9,008 nucleotides of DNA from Treponema sp. (GTDB lineage Bacteria > Spirochaetota > Spirochaetia > Treponematales > Breznakiellaceae). Position numbers and translations under genes: made by a program. Of the stretch, positions 7,840 through 9,008 are shown piece after piece; the first letter of the stretch is position 1, and each line of letters begins with the position of its first letter. The notes under the pieces were generated by a model that saw only the letters and a program-made list of their open reading frames with translations, made no database searches and had not been told where the DNA came from. Where the stretch lies: assembly GCA_031268245.1 (NCBI GenBank), contig JAIRXN010000237.1:1-9008 (forward strand), read 5' to 3'.

Positions 7840-7864
7840 TTTGCGTTACCGCCGTTTTGCGTTA
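7840..7864 (+). repeat. 9-bp direct repeat, candidate operator of the toxin-antitoxin promoter
   Basis: TTTGCGTTA occurs perfectly at 7840-7848 and again at 7856-7864, a 16-bp period or about one and a half helical turns. The first copy covers the -35 element and the second runs into the -10 element. Antitoxins of this type commonly repress their own promoter, so a pair of sites in this position is a natural operator. The repeat is seen directly; the binding protein is inferred. Confidence 0.5.
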
Positions 7865-7868
7865 TACT
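7841..7868 (+). promoter_or_regulatory. Promoter of the toxin-antitoxin module (leaderless)
   Basis: TTGCGT (7841-7846) and TATACT (7863-7868) are separated by 16 bases, with a good -10 (5/6) and a modest -35. The expected start of transcription, 6-8 bases after the -10, falls at about 7874-7876, on or beside the antitoxin ATG at 7875. No purine-rich ribosome site exists in the 20 bases before that ATG, which agrees with a leaderless message. Confidence 0.55.
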
Positions 7869-7874
7869 TAACCC

Positions 7875-8189
7875 ATGACCATCGAACAGACCGTAGAGAT
7901 ACCGGCCAGCCACCGGCTGACGATTGAGGTTCCCCCGGAGATTCCCGCCGGAAGGGCGACCATAGTAGTGATTGCCGGGAGCAATCGTCTCTTGTGGAGG
8001 AGCGGGGACCAGGAACCGGACGAAGCGAAACAACGGCGGTTTAGCCCTAAAGAAGCGGTTGAAAAATGCTGGGGTATTGCCAAAAAATCCGGCCTTTCAA
8101 GCGACCGCTTTCTTGAAATGAAACGGAAAGACAAGGAACGGGAAGACGCAAAATACCGGCGTATGTTCCGCCATGAGGACAGTAATTGA
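7875..8189 (+). CDS. Antitoxin of a VapBC-like module, AbrB-like N-terminus
   Basis: A 104-residue protein, inferred to neutralise the PIN toxin encoded next and to bind the module's promoter. The N-terminal part (about 3-34, VEIPASHRLTIEVPPEIPAG at 7-26 and then VVI) is beta-rich and resembles swapped-hairpin AbrB/MazE-type DNA-binding domains. A linker (35-57) follows, then a charged, probably helical C-terminal tail (58-100) with Trp66, Phe79 and many Lys/Arg/Asp/Glu, the kind of segment that wraps around PIN toxins. The start is fixed: an in-frame TAA at 7869-7871 lies just upstream, and no later Met would keep the N-terminal domain. There is no ribosome site, so translation is probably leaderless. 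The stop overlaps the toxin start by bases 8186-8189. I assign it by this pattern and its partner; the family name is less certain than the role. Confidence 0.8.
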   Translation: MTIEQTVEIPASHRLTIEVPPEIPAGRATIVVIAGSNRLLWRSGDQEPDEAKQRRFSPKEAVEKCWGIAKKSGLSSDRFLEMKRKDKEREDAKYRRMFRHEDSN

Positions 8190-8605
8190 ATTATATTCTC
8201 GATGCCTGCGCTTTGATTGCCTATCTCAAGCAAGAGCCGGAAGGTATACACGTTAAAAAACTGCTTGACAAGGCGGCAGATGCCAATGAAATTAATGTCT
8301 TCATCTTCATGAGCATCGTTAATTTGGTTGAGGTCTATTATGGCTTTATCCAACAAGAAGGATGTGTAGAGGAAGCTGATAAATTCATAGAGCCTGTGTA
8401 TTACCTTCCTGTTCATATCCTCGACACTATTACCGATACGGTTTATCGTACCGCTTCCCGGTTCAAGGGCCTTTATTCCCTGTCTCTTGCGGACGCTTTT
8501 GCTGCCGCAACCGCCGTTGATCTGTCCGCCGTTCTGGTAACCAAAGACCATGAATTTGAAACGGTGGAAAAAAACGAACATCTTTCCGTGCTTTGGATAT
8601 GCTGA
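8186..8605 (+). CDS. PIN-domain toxin, VapC-like ribonuclease
   Basis: A 139-residue PIN-domain protein; the family are Mg2+-dependent endoribonucleases that often cut tRNA or rRNA and stop growth when the antitoxin is lost. The four acidic active-site residues are visible: Asp6 (NYILDACALIAYL), Glu49 (NLVEVYYG), Asp103 (SLADAFAAATA) and Asp121 (VTKDHEFE). The length is normal for VapC. The start is TTG at 8186, inside TTGA, which also contains the antitoxin stop; GAGGA at 8175-8179 lies 6 bases upstream. The weak start codon plus overlap should keep toxin synthesis coupled to, and below, antitoxin synthesis. Base composition looks more AT-rich than the upstream housekeeping genes, which fits a horizontally moving module. 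Nothing suggests it is broken. The RNA target cannot be read from the sequence. Confidence 0.92.
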   Translation: MNYILDACALIAYLKQEPEGIHVKKLLDKAADANEINVFIFMSIVNLVEVYYGFIQQEGCVEEADKFIEPVYYLPVHILDTITDTVYRTASRFKGLYSLSLADAFAAATAVDLSAVLVTKDHEFETVEKNEHLSVLWIC

Positions 8606-8649
8606 ATTAACCTTTTTCACTTCTCCCTTTTCCCCCAAAATTTACAGTG

Positions 8650-8678
8650 CGCCGTAAGGCGGGAACCCGTAAAGGGTT
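8650..8678 (+). repeat. Two adjacent small hairpins
   Basis: CGCC (8650-8653) pairs with GGCG (8658-8661) around a GTAA loop, a GNRA-type tetraloop in RNA. Two bases later AACCC (8664-8668) pairs with GGGTT (8674-8678) around GTAAA. Both loops start with GTAA, and CCGTAA recurs at 8652 and 8667. No T-run follows, so they are not a standard terminator. Confidence 0.4.
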
Positions 8679-8701
8679 AAAGAGCTAAAGGGTCAAAAAG
8701 C
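8670..8701 (+). repeat. Four 8-bp degenerate tandem repeats
   Basis: The segment divides exactly into TAAAGGGT, TAAAGAGC, TAAAGGGT and CAAAAAGC. Units 1 and 3 are identical; units 2 and 4 share the AAA core and end in AGC. The first unit overlaps the right arm of the preceding hairpin. Read on the other strand it shows ACCCTTTA-type units. Function unknown. Confidence 0.55.
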
Positions 8702-8836
8702 CCGGACGGCCCGAACCGAATTTGTATAGTGCTTGTCGCCGCCCCGCCCCGCCACGATCTCCGTGTTTCTTTTGCCGTTTCCTGTCCCGGTACTCGTACC
8801 AGAAACCCTAGCAGCCTGTTGCGTTTTGTGCGTAAA

Positions 8837-8885
8837 TCTCCAAAAAAACACCGATCAGGTGATTTTTTTCTTGCTTTTTTGGAGA
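8837..8885. repeat. 11-bp perfect inverted repeat enclosing a terminator-like hairpin
   Basis: TCTCCAAAAAA (8837-8847) and TTTTTTGGAGA (8875-8885) are perfect reverse complements, 27 bases apart. The enclosed sequence holds the CACC/GGTG hairpin with its own T-run. The A-tract can pair with either the inner or the outer T-tract, so the two long stems exclude each other in part. Confidence 0.6.
8842..8869 (+). terminator. Intrinsic terminator-like hairpin
   Basis: CACC (8849-8852), loop GATCA, GGTG (8858-8861), then A and seven T (8863-8869). Seven A at 8842-8848 precede the stem, so the helix can extend by A-T pairs and the structure could act in both directions. The GC core is only four pairs, so termination may be partial. 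It lies about 240 bases after the toxin stop and could end that transcript or attenuate one that reads onward. Confidence 0.5.
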
Positions 8886-8897
8886 ATAGGGTATATT
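8871..8897 (+). promoter_or_regulatory. Possible promoter near the contig end
   Basis: TATATT (8892-8897) is a good -10 (5/6). The best -35, TTGCTT (8871-8876), is weak and only 15 bases away, so the promoter may need an activator or another sigma factor. Transcription would start near 8904, about 30 bases before the ATG at 8934. Confidence 0.35.
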
Positions 8898-8922
8898 CTG
8901 AATTAGTGTAGTATGTTCAGAA
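8896..8922. repeat. 7-bp inverted repeat over the predicted start, candidate operator
   Basis: TTCTGAA (8896-8902) and TTCAGAA (8916-8922) are perfect reverse complements with a 13-base spacer, so the centres are 20 bp apart, about two helical turns. The left arm overlaps the end of the -10 element and the repeat spans the predicted start of transcription, a usual place for a repressor dimer. Confidence 0.35.
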
Positions 8923-8933
8923 AGGGAAAGTAT

Positions 8934-9008
<75 letters not shown>

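Larger units (their letters stand above)
8606..8933. other. Structured non-coding region downstream of the toxin gene
   Basis: These 328 bases hold no convincing gene. In order: a pyrimidine-rich start (8606-8635); two adjacent small hairpins (8650-8678); four 8-base tandem units (8670-8701); a GC-rich stretch with pentamer periodicity of the CCCCG type (about 8737-8756); nested inverted repeats, with GTTTCT at 8765-8770 pairing AGAAAC at 8801-8806 and GGTAC at 8789-8793 pairing GTACC at 8796-8800; a terminator-like hairpin inside a larger inverted repeat (8837-8885); a possible promoter; and a ribosome site. I found no tRNA on either strand. It could be a leader region or a dispersed intergenic repeat. 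Confidence 0.6.

Noticed and set aside
7868..8638. Minus-strand open frame opposite the toxin-antitoxin genes
   Set aside because: The + strand pair has clear PIN catalytic residues and correct gene overlap; the opposite frame has no motif.
8606..8730. Possible tRNA on the minus strand (a GGTTCGGG-like T-arm)
   Set aside because: No acceptor, D-arm or anticodon stem could be fitted around it.
8737..8756. CCCCG pentamer repeat as a CRISPR or regulatory array
   Set aside because: Too short and simple; no spacers. No CRISPR array is visible anywhere in the window.
8729..8911. 60-codon open frame starting at GTG 8729
   Set aside because: It runs through the inverted repeats, terminator-like hairpin and -10 element, has no ribosome site, and looks like translated non-coding sequence.

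Overview
The window reads as a bacterial chromosomal stretch of about 50-55% GC (estimated by eye). The gene set is: Sec accessory genes, an isoprenoid gene, a tRNA synthetase, an HD-domain protein and a toxin-antitoxin pair. The protein flavour resembles a treponeme-like spirochaete, possibly gut-associated, but this is an inference from general resemblance and no marker gene here settles it. The right edge is almost certainly a contig end: the last 46 bases are an unbroken run of G.

Bases 1-7740 hold six housekeeping genes, all on the + strand and tightly packed. yajC, secD and secF encode the SecDF-YajC complex, which uses the proton gradient to pull secreted proteins through SecYEG. secD and secF overlap by four bases. 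After 32 bases comes ispH, the last enzyme of the MEP isoprenoid pathway, with all three iron-sulfur cysteines and an unusual insertion of about 20 residues. After 43 bases, which contain a credible promoter, comes valS (valyl-tRNA synthetase). After 23 bases and a near-perfect ribosome binding site comes a stand-alone HD-domain protein. It keeps the metal ligands of small (p)ppGpp hydrolases but lacks part of their usual nucleotide-binding surroundings. valS and the HD gene probably share a transcript, which would link a synthetase to a possible alarmone-type hydrolase.

Bases 7741-8605 hold a two-gene VapBC-like toxin-antitoxin module. The antitoxin has an AbrB-like N-terminus and the toxin is a PIN-domain ribonuclease with all four acidic residues. 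The promoter is the most interesting part. The predicted transcription start falls on the antitoxin ATG, so the mRNA should be leaderless. A perfect 9-bp direct repeat with a 16-bp period covers both the -35 and -10 elements and is a natural operator candidate. The toxin starts at a TTG that overlaps the antitoxin stop codon.

Bases 8606-8933 hold no convincing gene but are rich in structure. In order there are two small adjacent hairpins, four degenerate 8-bp tandem units, a GC-rich pentamer stretch, nested inverted repeats, a terminator-like hairpin whose A-tract can also pair with a second T-tract, a possible promoter with a 7-bp inverted repeat over its predicted start, and a good ribosome binding site before an ATG at 8934. 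That reading frame runs into the poly-G and cannot be followed. This segment may be the leader of a lost downstream gene or part of a dispersed intergenic repeat.
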